Assembly (NCBI RefSeq): GCF_029277445.1 | Contig: NZ_CP119566.1 | Location: 1,271,001-1,335,000, forward strand | Source: Pararhizobium qamdonense | GTDB lineage: Bacteria > Pseudomonadota > Alphaproteobacteria > Rhizobiales > Rhizobiaceae | Length of the DNA: 64,000 nucleotides | Direction of reading: 5' to 3' | In this document: in pieces, positions 1 through 7,699 of the stretch | Numbering within the stretch: position 1 is the stretch's first letter | Layout of the letters: each line of letters opens with the position of its first letter | Notes under the pieces: model-generated | Told to the model about the DNA's origin: nothing | Database searches by the model: none | Seen by the model: only the letters and a program-made list of their open reading frames with translations | Position numbers and translations under genes: made by a program

Positions 1-276
1 GCGGGTGACACATAGCACCTGCTTCGACGGAGTCAACAAATACGGGCTTTTTGGCCGGGCTTGAAGGCTCTTTTTGCGCGTGTTTCCCGTTCGCTCCCCA
101 CAAACGGGGTTCACCGATACTAATCGATTTAAAATTCGTGATCCACAGGTTACGCAGTCCTTGCAAGCCGTTGGCGTTGTAGAGACTTGCCGAATGGGTT
201 TATTAGTGTGATTGGCTTGAAATACAGGCTTCGGGGCGGCGATTCGACGCGGCCTGGTGCGTATCAGGAAAGCGTG
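1..276. other. Left-edge intergenic stretch
   Basis: I see no supportable gene here. An open frame continues upstream from the DUF4164-like gene to about position 187, but the better start with a ribosome binding site is at 277. The stretch probably holds the promoter of the zapA unit; I cannot pick out a convincing -35/-10 pair. Confidence 0.4.
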
Positions 277-549
277 ATGGCGGCAGGAAAGACAGTCAAG
301 GCGGCGATCGACGAGCTGCGCAGCGCAGTGAGCAGCCTCGAGAATGCCATTGATGGACGGTTCGACCGGGAGCGCGACCTTGGCGAGATTGAAGGCGAAG
401 TGCGGCGTGTCAACACCGACCGCTCACGGCTCGCCCAGGAACTCGACCAATCGCAATTCCGGGCAAACCGGCTTGAGGAAGTCAACCGCGAAGTCTCGCG
501 CCGTCTGGTGACGGCCATGGAAACGATAAGGGCAGTGCTGGACCGCTAA
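277..549 (+). CDS. DUF4164-like coiled-coil protein
   Basis: A 90-residue, highly charged, predicted helical protein with heptad-like spacing almost throughout (for example ELRSAVSSLENAI near residue 12). It resembles the DUF4164 family that sits just upstream of zapA in rhizobia. The molecular role is unknown; the position next to zapA suggests a link to the division ring, which is inference. The ATG at 277 was chosen because CAGGAAAG lies just upstream; the frame stays open to about 187 without a comparable site. zapA begins 30 bases downstream, so the two are probably cotranscribed. Confidence 0.7.
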   Translation: MAAGKTVKAAIDELRSAVSSLENAIDGRFDRERDLGEIEGEVRRVNTDRSRLAQELDQSQFRANRLEEVNREVSRRLVTAMETIRAVLDR

Positions 550-579
550 GGCGTGGTCCGCCTGCGGGTCAGGTGACGT

Positions 580-957
580 ATGGCGCAAGTAACGGTGATG
601 ATCGACGGCAAGGCCTATCGCATGGCATGCGAGGAGGGCCAGGAAGATCATCTGACCGAACTGGCCACCCGCTTCGATCAATATGTCAGCCACCTGAAGA
701 CCCAGTTCGGCGAGATCGGCGATCTGCGCCTGACCGTGATGGCCGGCATCATGGTGATGGATGAACTCAGCGAAGTGAACCGCAAGCTGAAAAATATCCA
801 GGCAGAGACCGACGCGCTGAAACAGGGCCGCGTCGCCACGCTCTCGGACCAGCAGAAGAACGAGGATGTGCTCGCCACGGCGCTTGCCGAAGTCACAACC
901 CAGATCCACGAGATCGCCGCCAAGCTCAGCGGCAAGACGACGCCTGCGCCGCACTGA
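580..957 (+). CDS. zapA: Cell division protein ZapA
   Basis: 125 residues. The N-terminal part (VTVMIDGKAYRMAC..) has the beta-strand pattern of ZapA, followed by the typical RFDQYVSHLK and LRLTVMAGIMVMDEL segments and a C-terminal coiled coil. ZapA proteins bind FtsZ in the cytoplasm and bundle its filaments at midcell. Length fits the family. AGGTGA lies upstream of the ATG. It is followed at once by a 6S RNA gene, an arrangement also found in other proteobacteria, which supports both calls. Confidence 0.93.
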   Translation: MAQVTVMIDGKAYRMACEEGQEDHLTELATRFDQYVSHLKTQFGEIGDLRLTVMAGIMVMDELSEVNRKLKNIQAETDALKQGRVATLSDQQKNEDVLATALAEVTTQIHEIAAKLSGKTTPAPH

Positions 958-1012
958 ATTTCAACAAGTTCAGCACGTGCCACTGGCGCGAGCCTCCAAT
1001 GCACTCTATATT

Positions 1013-1180
1013 GACCTTGCGGTCTGCGCCTCCCGACAGGACACCACAATCCCTGGGGCCATACTCGATCCAAAGGGAGCTGTCCCTGACCTGGCCCGTG
1101 GGCTAGGTCACATGGCGCCCACCTACGTTTGTAGGCACCCAGGATCGTAAAAAGTCCATCGGTCGTGTGGATCGCACCTT
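1013..1180 (+). ncRNA. ssrS: 6S RNA
   Basis: A roughly 165-base gene-free stretch just after zapA that folds into a long hairpin. The closing helix pairs TGCGGTCT (1018-1025) with GGATCGCA (1169-1176) through Watson-Crick and G-U pairs. Inner arms include CCCTGGGGCC with GGCCCGTGGG-type partners and a terminal CACCTACGTTTGTAGG stem. 6S RNA mimics an open promoter and binds sigma-70 RNA polymerase in stationary phase. Position after zapA and before a fau gene is the classic setting, although here three regulator genes lie between. The ends are approximate; a covariance search was not possible. Confidence 0.75.
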
Positions 1181-1198
1181 ATCTTCTTCTCAGAAATT

Positions 1199-2086
1199 TT
1201 ATCCCTGCGCTGCCGGCCGGAAGGCCTCGCGGATGGCGTTGGACATGCTTTCGACGATCCGTTTGTTGCCGCGCGGCCTGGTCTTCATCACGACGTTTGA
1301 AAAGTCGATGACATCGTAGCCGTCGGCGGCTGTCAGTTCGCGGCAGCCGGCGGGGATGCTGGAGCGGGTGAGGGGGGCGATGGATAGGCCCGAGGTGACG
1401 GCGGCGATCAGGCCGCTGCTGGTGCGGCTGATATAGGCGACGCGGCTTTCGATGCCGCGTTTTGTCAGGCTGCGAAGCGCCAGTTCATCGCACCATCCGT
1501 TTTTCAGATAGGTATAGGTGGCGATCGGCAGAGGTTGGCGCATATGCGCGCCATGCTGGTCGCAGGTCACCCAGACAGTTGGATCGACCATCAGCACCTC
1601 ATTGCGCGTCGGGCCGCCCGGCTCGAAGACCACAGCGATATCGATCTCACCGGCATCGAGCGCTGCAAGGTTGGACATCGAGACGCCCTGCTGCACGGTC
1701 ACCTCGACGCCCGGATGAACGGCGGCGAAGGCGCCCAGCGCTTTCGGCAAGGTCGAGTTGATATATTCCTCCGAAATGCCGATCCTGACGGAGCCATCGA
1801 GTGCCGGAAGCCGGATCGAAGCGGCCGTGTCGTCCAGCATCGTGACGATACGCCGGGCATTGTCCAGCAGCCTGATGCCGTGGCCGGTCATGTTGACGCC
1901 GCGCGATCCGCGCTCGAACAGGCTTTCGCCCAAAATATCCTCGAGCTTCTTGATCTGCATGCTGACAGCGGATTGCGTCCGGCCGACCTTCTCCCCCGCT
2001 TTGGTAAAATTGCCGCTTTCGGCCACGGCCACGAAGGTGCGCAGGAGATCGCTTTCGAGAGGAGGAAACATCGCGCCCGCCATCAT
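1199..2086 (-). CDS. LysR-family transcriptional regulator
   Basis: 295 residues from the chosen start. The N-terminal winged helix-turn-helix is clear (DLLRTFVAVAESGNFTKAG, then RTQSAVSMQIKKLE), followed by a linker helix and a periplasmic-binding-protein-like effector domain starting near GSVRIGISEEY. LysR proteins act as ligand-responsive DNA-binding tetramers. The target is unknown. Starts at 2113, 2086, 2083 and 2071 are all possible; none has a strong ribosome binding site. It is transcribed away from the DUF1127 gene and may control it, which is inference from divergence only. Confidence 0.85.
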   Translation of the reverse strand: MMAGAMFPPLESDLLRTFVAVAESGNFTKAGEKVGRTQSAVSMQIKKLEDILGESLFERGSRGVNMTGHGIRLLDNARRIVTMLDDTAASIRLPALDGSVRIGISEEYINSTLPKALGAFAAVHPGVEVTVQQGVSMSNLAALDAGEIDIAVVFEPGGPTRNEVLMVDPTVWVTCDQHGAHMRQPLPIATYTYLKNGWCDELALRSLTKRGIESRVAYISRTSSGLIAAVTSGLSIAPLTRSSIPAGCRELTAADGYDVIDFSNVVMKTRPRGNKRIVESMSNAIREAFRPAAQG

Positions 2087-2175
2087 GTTTTCTAATGGCA
2101 GGCATGTTCGCAATTCGTTGGATTGATGTCAATGGACGTCCGATACTCCATGGGAGCACGCGGGAGCGTCTGGTC

Positions 2176-2397
2176 ATGAAGCACGATTACAGAAGACGGC
2201 GGTGGCCCGCCAGATTGAGCAGAGGGATTTGGGACATGCTTGCACAATGGCGGCAAAGGCGCTTGGCGCGGCAGGCCTTCACCGAGATATCGGCGCGCAA
2301 AAATGCGCATCTGTTCGATGATATCGGCTTGGACGGAGCGGATGCGGGGCGTGATGCGGCTGATGGTGCCGGGCGGCATCGCTTCTGGATGTTATGA
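2176..2397 (+). CDS. DUF1127 small basic protein
   Basis: 73 residues, rich in arginine at the N terminus, with the DUF1127 core (WRQRRLARQAFTEIS, then HLFDDIGL). Small DUF1127 proteins in Agrobacterium and related bacteria have been linked to phosphate and carbon metabolism and RNA maturation; the role of this one is not known. The ATG at 2176 has GGGAG eight to nine bases upstream. The gene is divergent from a LysR gene and its last bases overlap the convergent HTH gene by 6 bp. Confidence 0.8.
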   Translation: MKHDYRRRRWPARLSRGIWDMLAQWRQRRLARQAFTEISARKNAHLFDDIGLDGADAGRDAADGAGRHRFWML

Positions 2398-2610
2398 GAT
2401 CAAATCCATCCGGGCTGCGCGGAAAATCGCCTCTGCGACATTGCCCGCCTGCAGTTTCTCCATCGCAGACGCGAAGGCCTGTTCTATTTTCTTGCGGCAG
2501 ATATCGGTTTCCCGGCTGATATCATCCCGGGTGCGCCCGCGCGCGGCCAAAGACAGGCAGCGCAATTCCAAGGGATCGAGTTCCTGCAGCATCTTGTCCT
2601 TCATGGACAT
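2392..2610 (-). CDS. LuxR-type helix-turn-helix protein (HTH only)
   Basis: 72 residues consisting almost only of a LuxR/GerE-type HTH: LDPLELRCLSLAARGRT matches the start of the domain, and DDISRETDICRKKIEQAFASAMEKL fits the recognition-helix region. No receiver or autoinducer domain is attached, as in other stand-alone GerE-like regulators. It converges on the DUF1127 gene with a 6-bp overlap. A strong hairpin lies in its leader (2634-2671). Target genes are unknown. Confidence 0.7.
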   Translation of the reverse strand: MSMKDKMLQELDPLELRCLSLAARGRTRDDISRETDICRKKIEQAFASAMEKLQAGNVAEAIFRAARMDLIS

Positions 2611-2633
2611 ATCCGGCTCCGTCTAAAAGCTGA

Positions 2634-2671
2634 ACAGTTCCCCGCATCGCCGGAAGCGGGCACCGAACTGT
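2634..2671. promoter_or_regulatory. Inverted repeat upstream of the HTH gene
   Basis: ACAGTTC (2634-2640) pairs with GAACTGT (2665-2671), and inside it CCCGC (2641-2645) pairs with GCGGG (2656-2660), leaving a four-base bulge. The repeat lies 24 bases before the start codon of the minus-strand HTH gene, so it could be an operator or a leader hairpin. No poly-T follows on either strand, so it does not look like a terminator. Confidence 0.45.
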
Positions 2672-2886
2672 CTGTCTGATGTTGATTGCCGCCCTCTCTT
2701 GCACGTCGAAAACGGGAGGGGAAAGTGGAACCGGCTTGCATGATGAACAGACCTCTAACATCGTGCCAGTTTGGGAAAACTGCGCGGTTGTGGGGCAAAA
2801 TGCGGCATTATATGCCGGTTGCGCGGTTTCCCTGGCGCCTGTTGATGGACTAGATAGGAACATTGGCAGACCGGGAGAGCACGGCG

Positions 2887-3498
2887 ATGACACCGAGGGA
2901 ACTGAAAGCTGCGCTGCGTCTGGAACGCCTGGCGGTGCGCGATTCGATGGCGCCGGAGGCGCGCATCGCGGCAAGCCTGAAGATGCTCGACCATGCCGGT
3001 GATGCGATCGAATTTTTGCCGGGTCAGGTGATTTCCGGCTTCTGGCCGATCCGCTCCGAGGTTGATATCCGGCCGCTGATGGCGCGGCTGGAAGAACGCG
3101 GCGCCCGGCTTTGCCTTCCTGCCATCATCGACAGGCAGACGATCGTCTTTCGCGAACTGGTGCCGGGCGCGCCAATCGTCGAGACGGGGTTCGGCACCAC
3201 CGGGCCGGCCGAGGATGCGCCGGTTCTCGATCCGGATATCCTGCTGGTACCCCTGTCTGCCTTCGACAGGACGGGCCACAGGATCGGCTATGGAGCGGGA
3301 TATTACGACCGCGCCATCGAGCGTTTGCGCCTGAAAGGCCGTACACCAAGGCTGATCGGGATTGCATTTGACTGCCAGGAAGTGGCATCAGTGCCGGCAG
3401 AGCCGCATGATGTGGCGCTGGACGCCCTGCTGACCGAAAGCGGGCTCCGGATCTTCGGGCTAGGAATAAGCGAATATGAGACTTCTGTTTCTGGGTGA
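2887..3498 (+). CDS. fau: 5-formyltetrahydrofolate cyclo-ligase
   Basis: 203 residues. It converts 5-formyltetrahydrofolate to 5,10-methenyltetrahydrofolate with ATP. Recognisable are the N-terminal basic helix (KAALRLERLAVRD), the SGFWPIRSEVDIRPL segment, and the highly conserved C-terminal LVPLSAFDRTGHRIGYGAGYY and later glycine-rich loop. The ATG at 2887 follows GGGAGAG; an in-frame TTG at 2863 is an alternative. Known as ygfA in E. coli, where it sits directly behind 6S RNA. Here regulator genes intervene. It overlaps the next gene by 23 bp, so the pair is probably an operon. Confidence 0.92.
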   Translation: MTPRELKAALRLERLAVRDSMAPEARIAASLKMLDHAGDAIEFLPGQVISGFWPIRSEVDIRPLMARLEERGARLCLPAIIDRQTIVFRELVPGAPIVETGFGTTGPAEDAPVLDPDILLVPLSAFDRTGHRIGYGAGYYDRAIERLRLKGRTPRLIGIAFDCQEVASVPAEPHDVALDALLTESGLRIFGLGISEYETSVSG

Positions 3499-4300
3499 TA
3501 TGGTTGGCAAGACTGGCCGGACGGCGGTCTGGGAAAAACTTCCCGGCCTGATCAGCGACCTGAAACTCGATTTCGTCGTTGTCAACGGCGAGAATGCCGC
3601 CGGCGGTTTCGGCATCACCGAAGATATCTTTCTGGAGACCATCAATGCTGGCGCCGATGTGGTGACCACCGGCAACCATGTCTGGGACCAGAAGGAAGCC
3701 GTGTCCTTTTGCCAGCGGCACGACCAGTTTCTGCGGCCCGCCAATTATCCGGCTGGCACGCCGGGTCGCGGCTCCAATCTCTTTTTCGCCCGCAACGGCG
3801 CCCGCGTGCTTGTCGCCAATGTCATGGGCCGCGTCTTCATGCATCCGGAACTCGACGACCCCTTCAAGGCGGCGGAAAGCATTCTGGCCGCCTGCCCGCT
3901 GAAGGAACAGGCTGACGCGATCATCTTCGACTTCCATGCGGAAGCGACCAGCGAAAAACAATGTTTCGGCCATTTCGTCGATGGCCGCGCCAGCTTCGTC
4001 GTCGGCACGCACACGCATGTGCCGACCGCCGACGCGCAAATCCTCAATGGCGGCACGGCCTATATGTCGGATGCCGGCATGTGCGGCGATTACGATTCTT
4101 CGCTTGGCATGGAAAAGGAAGAGCCGCTGAACCGCTTCATTTCCAAGATGCCGAAAGGCCGTTTCGAGGCCGCCTCCGGTCCAGCCACCCTTTGCGGCGT
4201 CGGCGTCGAAATTTCCGACCGCACCGGTCTGGCTGAGAATATCGCGCCGCTGAGAATTGGACCCCGGCTTTCCGAAACGATCCCGGCTTTCTGGGGGTAA
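3476..4300 (+). CDS. YmdB-type metallophosphoesterase
   Basis: 274 residues matching the TIGR00282/YmdB family from end to end: RLLFLGDMVGKTGR (metal-binding Asp), VVNGENAAGG, TGNHVWDQKE, and the later HAEATSEK and VGTHTHVPTADAQ histidine motifs. In Bacillus, YmdB is a cyclic-nucleotide phosphodiesterase and global regulator; that the same substrate applies here is inference. The start overlaps the end of fau by 23 bp, implying translational coupling. Length agrees with the family. Confidence 0.88.
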   Translation: MRLLFLGDMVGKTGRTAVWEKLPGLISDLKLDFVVVNGENAAGGFGITEDIFLETINAGADVVTTGNHVWDQKEAVSFCQRHDQFLRPANYPAGTPGRGSNLFFARNGARVLVANVMGRVFMHPELDDPFKAAESILAACPLKEQADAIIFDFHAEATSEKQCFGHFVDGRASFVVGTHTHVPTADAQILNGGTAYMSDAGMCGDYDSSLGMEKEEPLNRFISKMPKGRFEAASGPATLCGVGVEISDRTGLAENIAPLRIGPRLSETIPAFWG

Positions 4301-4320
4301 CGTTTTCCAAGCCGCTTTCA

Positions 4321-4354
4321 TAATGTCACGATCAATAAATGTGATACAAAAATT
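4321..4354 (+). promoter_or_regulatory. Probable BrnTA operator/promoter
   Basis: In the short AT-rich gap before brnT, TCAC (4326-4329) and GTGA (4341-4344) form an 11-bp-spaced inverted repeat just ahead of the start codon. BrnTA modules are autoregulated by the antitoxin, usually through a repeat in this place. The call rests on position and symmetry only. Confidence 0.4.
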
Positions 4355-4609
4355 ATGAAAATTGTCTATGATGAGAATAAGAGAAGACTGAATTTAGCGA
4401 AGCATGGGTTTGATTTTGTGACGCTCGACATGGGCTTTTTCCAAAGCGCCCTCATTGTCGAGACCAAGTTGAACCGGATGAAAGCCATCGGTCTCTTCGA
4501 CGACGGAAAGATATCTGTCGTATTTTTCAGGCTGGGCAGCGAAGGCATATCCATCATCTCAATGCGGGCTGCAAGCCGAATGGAAAGGAAGCTTTATGAC
4601 CAGTGCTAA
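4355..4609 (+). CDS. brnT: BrnT-family toxin (RNase)
   Basis: 84 residues. The N-terminal YDENKRRLNLAKHGFDF matches the BrnT signature (W/YDxxKxxxNxxKHGxxF), and the C-terminal RAASRMERKLYDQ matches the conserved end of the family. BrnT is a RelE-fold ribonuclease that blocks growth until bound by BrnA. The central loop usually reads RxxxxG..; here it reads NRMKAIGLF, so activity should not be assumed. The reading frame overlaps brnA by 14 bp, in the standard toxin-first order of this family. Confidence 0.88.
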   Translation: MKIVYDENKRRLNLAKHGFDFVTLDMGFFQSALIVETKLNRMKAIGLFDDGKISVVFFRLGSEGISIISMRAASRMERKLYDQC

Positions 4610-4913
4610 GAGTTTCAAGTATGATATTCCGCCGCTCACGGATGAAGAAGAAGCCCGTATTCAGGCTGGTATTGCGGCGGATCCCGACAATCCGGAATGG
4701 ACGGAAGAAGACTTCAAGCGCGCGCGCCCTTTCGCCGAGGTTTTCCCCGAATTTGCCGAAAGCATCCGCCGGTCGCGCGGCCGCCCCGCCGTTGAAGCGC
4801 GCAAGCAGCAGGTGTCGCTGCGGCTCGATCCGGATGTCATTGCCAAGTTCAAGGCGACGGGCAAGGGCTGGCAGGCGCGCGTCAACGAGATCTTGAAACA
4901 GGCTAAAATCTGA
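4596..4913 (+). CDS. brnA: BrnA-family antitoxin
   Basis: 105 residues, acidic in the first half (DEEEARIQAGIAADPDNP) with a C-terminal ribbon-helix-helix region (KQQVSLRLDPDVIAKFKATG, then GWQARVNEIL). The C-terminal pattern LRLDPDV..FKATGKGWQxRVNxIL is diagnostic for BrnA. It neutralises BrnT by direct binding and represses the operon. It starts inside the last codons of brnT, so the two are translationally coupled. BrnA proteins are often shorter; the N-terminal extension with a PEWTEEDFKRARPF segment is also common. Confidence 0.9.
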   Translation: MTSAKSFKYDIPPLTDEEEARIQAGIAADPDNPEWTEEDFKRARPFAEVFPEFAESIRRSRGRPAVEARKQQVSLRLDPDVIAKFKATGKGWQARVNEILKQAKI

Positions 4914-5033
4914 TCAAAATTTTTGGCCGCGATGACGCAATCGTGAGTGGCGGTCCGGCGATCCGGACTGGACGTTGCGTCTTGCCTGTTTATCCTCTCA
5001 GCCCATGCCAACCTTGGCTTGAAGAGGTGCATG

Positions 5034-5870
5034 ATGCCGCGACTGATCCTGCTTGCCTTTGCAGCCATCGTTCTTCTGCACGCCCTATGGCCGATGCCTG
5101 CGCATGCGCAGAGCGCCCGCCCGCCGGTCAGCCAATGCCAGGCGATCGCCCAGTCTCTTCCCGATGTCACTTTTGCCAGTTTCAAGCCGTCAGCCGCTTT
5201 CGGCGTCCAGGCAGCCGCCAATGAACAGGTGACGATTACCTATGTCGGGCATTCGACGTTTCTTATCGAAACGCCAGGGGGTGTGTCGATCGCCACAGAT
5301 TATAGCGGCTGGTTGGCGACGCCGAAGCTGCCCGATGTCGTCACCATGAACAAGGCTAATCCCAACCACTATACGCTGACGCCGGATCCGGCGATCAAGC
5401 AGGTGTTGCATGGCTGGGGCGATAACGGGCAACCGGCAGATCATGACGCCATTGCCGGTGATGCCTATATCCGCAATGTGACGACGGATATCCGCTCTGG
5501 CGGCACGGTGATGGAGCGGGACGGCAATTCGATCTTCATCTTCGAGGTCGCAGGTCTGTGTATCGGTCATCTCGGCCATCTGCATCATGAACTTGACGAT
5601 ACGGATTATGCCGAGATCGGCCGTCTCGATGTGCTGATGGTGCCGGTGGATGGCGGGCTGACGATGGGTGCCGACAGCATGAGCCGGGTCGTGTCGCGGC
5701 TGCGGTCCTCGCTAATCCTGCCCATGCACCAGCGTGGGCCTCCGGTCACCCGTTTCCTGCAGATGTTCGGCGATGGTTTCGACAAAAGCTTTGCCACGCA
5801 GGCGAGCGTCACCGTGTCGATGCGTTCCTTGCCAAAGAAGCCGCTGATTTATATCCTGCAAGGCTTATAG
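5034..5870 (+). CDS. Secreted MBL-fold protein with altered metal motif
   Basis: 278 residues with a signal peptide (hydrophobic run ILLAFAAIVLLHALW, cleavage after AHA). The mature part has an UlaG-like metallo-beta-lactamase fold: ITYVGHSTFLIETPGG opens it, and IGHLGHLHHEL and a late LPMH follow. Where a metal-binding HxHxDH would be expected (after LPDVVT) the sequence is MNKANPNHYT, so the first metal site looks lost. This may be a non-hydrolytic member. Start ATG at 5034 (or 5031) follows GAGG; the frame is open further upstream but would spoil the signal peptide. Confidence 0.75.
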   Translation: MPRLILLAFAAIVLLHALWPMPAHAQSARPPVSQCQAIAQSLPDVTFASFKPSAAFGVQAAANEQVTITYVGHSTFLIETPGGVSIATDYSGWLATPKLPDVVTMNKANPNHYTLTPDPAIKQVLHGWGDNGQPADHDAIAGDAYIRNVTTDIRSGGTVMERDGNSIFIFEVAGLCIGHLGHLHHELDDTDYAEIGRLDVLMVPVDGGLTMGADSMSRVVSRLRSSLILPMHQRGPPVTRFLQMFGDGFDKSFATQASVTVSMRSLPKKPLIYILQGL

Positions 5871-5887
5871 TCTTTGGGATTCCTGGA

Positions 5888-6367
5888 ATGAAATGTCTCG
5901 CAGCCTGCCTTCTTGCCGTTTTCTCGATGATATCTACGGTTCTGGCACAAGGTGCTCCGCCGCCGCGGCTTCCCGCTGCAGAAGGCGGCAAGACGCCCGT
6001 CACCGTACCGGAGACGAAGACAGTCGGCCGCCAGGAAGAATTCGTGCTGCCGTCCGGCAATATCGGTTGCATCTATACGCCCGAAGGCGGCACTGATGTC
6101 TATCAGCCTGCCGATGGCGGGCCGGAGCTTGCCTGCGACCGCGTCGAGCCGCGTTATGTCCGTGCCACTTTATCCCGCAAGGGCGCTGCCCGTCTTGCCC
6201 ATGATGTCGGGGACCCGAGCTGCTGTTCAGCGGGGCCGGTGCTCGACTATGGTCAGACCTGGTCTGCCGGACCTTTTTCGTGTCTTTCGACGCGAACGGG
6301 CCTGTCCTGCGAACGAAACGATGGCCATTCGTTCTTTCTCAGCCGCAAGCGGCTGGCCGCCAACTGA
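5888..6367 (+). CDS. Secreted cysteine-containing protein, DUF6636-like
   Basis: 159 residues with a signal peptide ending near VLAQG. The mature part carries EFVLPSGNIGCIYTP, a phrase typical of small secreted DUF6636-like proteins, then several cysteines (GCIY, LACDRV, SCCSAG, SCLSTR, LSCERN) that probably form disulfides in the periplasm. The function is unknown. It follows the MBL-fold gene by 17 bases and is likely in the same transcript. The family assignment is by phrase resemblance and should be taken as moderate. Confidence 0.6.
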   Translation: MKCLAACLLAVFSMISTVLAQGAPPPRLPAAEGGKTPVTVPETKTVGRQEEFVLPSGNIGCIYTPEGGTDVYQPADGGPELACDRVEPRYVRATLSRKGAARLAHDVGDPSCCSAGPVLDYGQTWSAGPFSCLSTRTGLSCERNDGHSFFLSRKRLAAN

Positions 6368-6454
6368 AAAAAAGCCGGCCCTTCTGGACGCAAAGCGCCA
6401 ATGAAACTATAAGGCGCCCAATTCCAAACATGACTAGCATGAGAAGAGGGCGCC

Positions 6455-7201
6455 ATGGCCGGCCATTCACAGTTCAAAAACATCATGCACCGCAAGGGCC
6501 GTCAGGATGCCGTGCGGTCGAAAATGTTCTCCAAGCTTGCGCGTGAAATTACCGTTGCGGTCAAGGGCGGCCTGCCCGATCCGACCATGAACGCGCGCCT
6601 GCGCCTGGCGATCCAGAATGCCAAGGCACAGTCGATGCCGAAGGACAATATCGAGCGCGCCATCAAGAAGGGCTCTGGTGCCGACGGCGAGAACTATGAA
6701 GAAGTCCGCTATGAAGGGTATGGCCCGGGCGGCGTCGCCGTCATCGTCGAGGCCCTGACTGACAACCGCAACCGCACGGCGTCCAATGTCCGCTCGACCT
6801 TTACCAAGGCCGGCGGCGCGCTGGGTGAAACCGGCTCTGTCTCCTTCTCGTTCGATCGCGTCGGCGAAATTTCCTACAAGCTGTCCGCCGGCGATGCCGA
6901 CACGGTGATGGAAGCGGCAATCGAAGCCGGTGCCGAGGACGTGACGACTGACGAGGACGGTCACTTCATCATCTGCGGCTTTGAGGATATTGGCGATGTC
7001 TCCAAGGCGCTGGAAGCAACGCTCGGCGAAGCCGATACCGTCAAGGCGATCTGGAAGGCCCAGAATACTGTGCCCGTCGATGAAGAGCGCGCCCAGTCGC
7101 TGATGAAGCTGATCGACACGCTTGAAGATGATGACGACGTGCAGAACGTCTACACCAACTTCGAAGTCTCCGACGAAGTGATGGCCAAGCTTTCGGCTTA
7201 A
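6455..7201 (+). CDS. yebC: YebC/PmpR-family regulator or translation factor
   Basis: 248 residues. The family signature [19 protein letters not shown] opens the protein, followed by [18 protein letters not shown]-type helix and the [19 protein letters not shown] segment; all three domains are present and length is standard. YebC proteins have been described both as DNA-binding regulators and as factors relieving ribosome stalling. The usual family start MAGHSKW is changed to MAGHSQF here. In many alphaproteobacteria yebC lies just before ruvC, as it does here with two genes between. Confidence 0.93.
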   Translation: MAGHSQFKNIMHRKGRQDAVRSKMFSKLAREITVAVKGGLPDPTMNARLRLAIQNAKAQSMPKDNIERAIKKGSGADGENYEEVRYEGYGPGGVAVIVEALTDNRNRTASNVRSTFTKAGGALGETGSVSFSFDRVGEISYKLSAGDADTVMEAAIEAGAEDVTTDEDGHFIICGFEDIGDVSKALEATLGEADTVKAIWKAQNTVPVDEERAQSLMKLIDTLEDDDDVQNVYTNFEVSDEVMAKLSA

Positions 7202-7293
7202 ATTGCCCCGGTCAGCGTCATCGCCTGTCGGAATTGGCCAGCCGGTTCCGGCAGAAGCGCTCTAAGCTCGCCTCTTTTCGAGAGGATGTTGAT

Positions 7294-7650
7294 ATGCAGA
7301 CAGTGACGAAACTTGCGGCACCCACGCCCGCCGACGGCGATCCGGCAACATTGGATGGCTGGGTTGTCGTGTCCGGCACGCCGTCGATGAAGACCTGGGC
7401 GCTGCACACGTCTTCGGATGGCTCGATGGTCTCAGGCTATTGGGAAGCAACGCCCGGCACCTATCACGCCACCTACACGGCCTATGAATTCGTGCACATG
7501 ATCGCCGGCAAGATCATCATCACGCCGGATGGCGGCACGCCCGTTACGGTTTCTGCGGGCGATGCCTTTGTCGTCGAGGCGGATTTCAAAGGAACCTGGG
7601 AAATCCTCGAAACGGTGCGCAAGCATTTTGATTTCAAGGTTTCGGCCTGA
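7294..7650 (+). CDS. Cupin-domain protein
   Basis: 118 residues. A single cupin barrel of the EutQ/DUF861 type: GYWEATPGTYHATYTAYEFVHMI and GTPVTVSAGDAFVVEADFKGTWE fit the two cupin motifs with a glycine-rich turn between. The canonical metal histidines are mostly replaced (Y-H-A-T-Y..E-F-V-H), as in other DUF861 proteins. Substrate is unknown. The ATG at 7294 follows AGAGGA; the frame is open earlier but without a good site. A terminator hairpin follows the stop. Confidence 0.78.
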   Translation: MQTVTKLAAPTPADGDPATLDGWVVVSGTPSMKTWALHTSSDGSMVSGYWEATPGTYHATYTAYEFVHMIAGKIIITPDGGTPVTVSAGDAFVVEADFKGTWEILETVRKHFDFKVSA

Positions 7651-7671
7651 TCTCAGACTAAGGTGATAGCT

Positions 7672-7699
7672 ACCCCGGAATGTTTTCCGGGGTTATTTT
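7672..7699 (+). terminator. Rho-independent terminator after the cupin gene
   Basis: ACCCCGGAA (7672-7680) and TTCCGGGGT (7685-7693) form a perfect 9-bp stem with a four-base loop, followed by TATTTTTTAT. It serves the plus-strand cupin gene; the convergent oxidoreductase gene ends right beside it. Confidence 0.9.

Noticed and set aside
1462..2126. Open plus-strand frames opposite the LysR gene
   Set aside because: They are antisense to a gene with a clear HTH and have no recognisable protein features.
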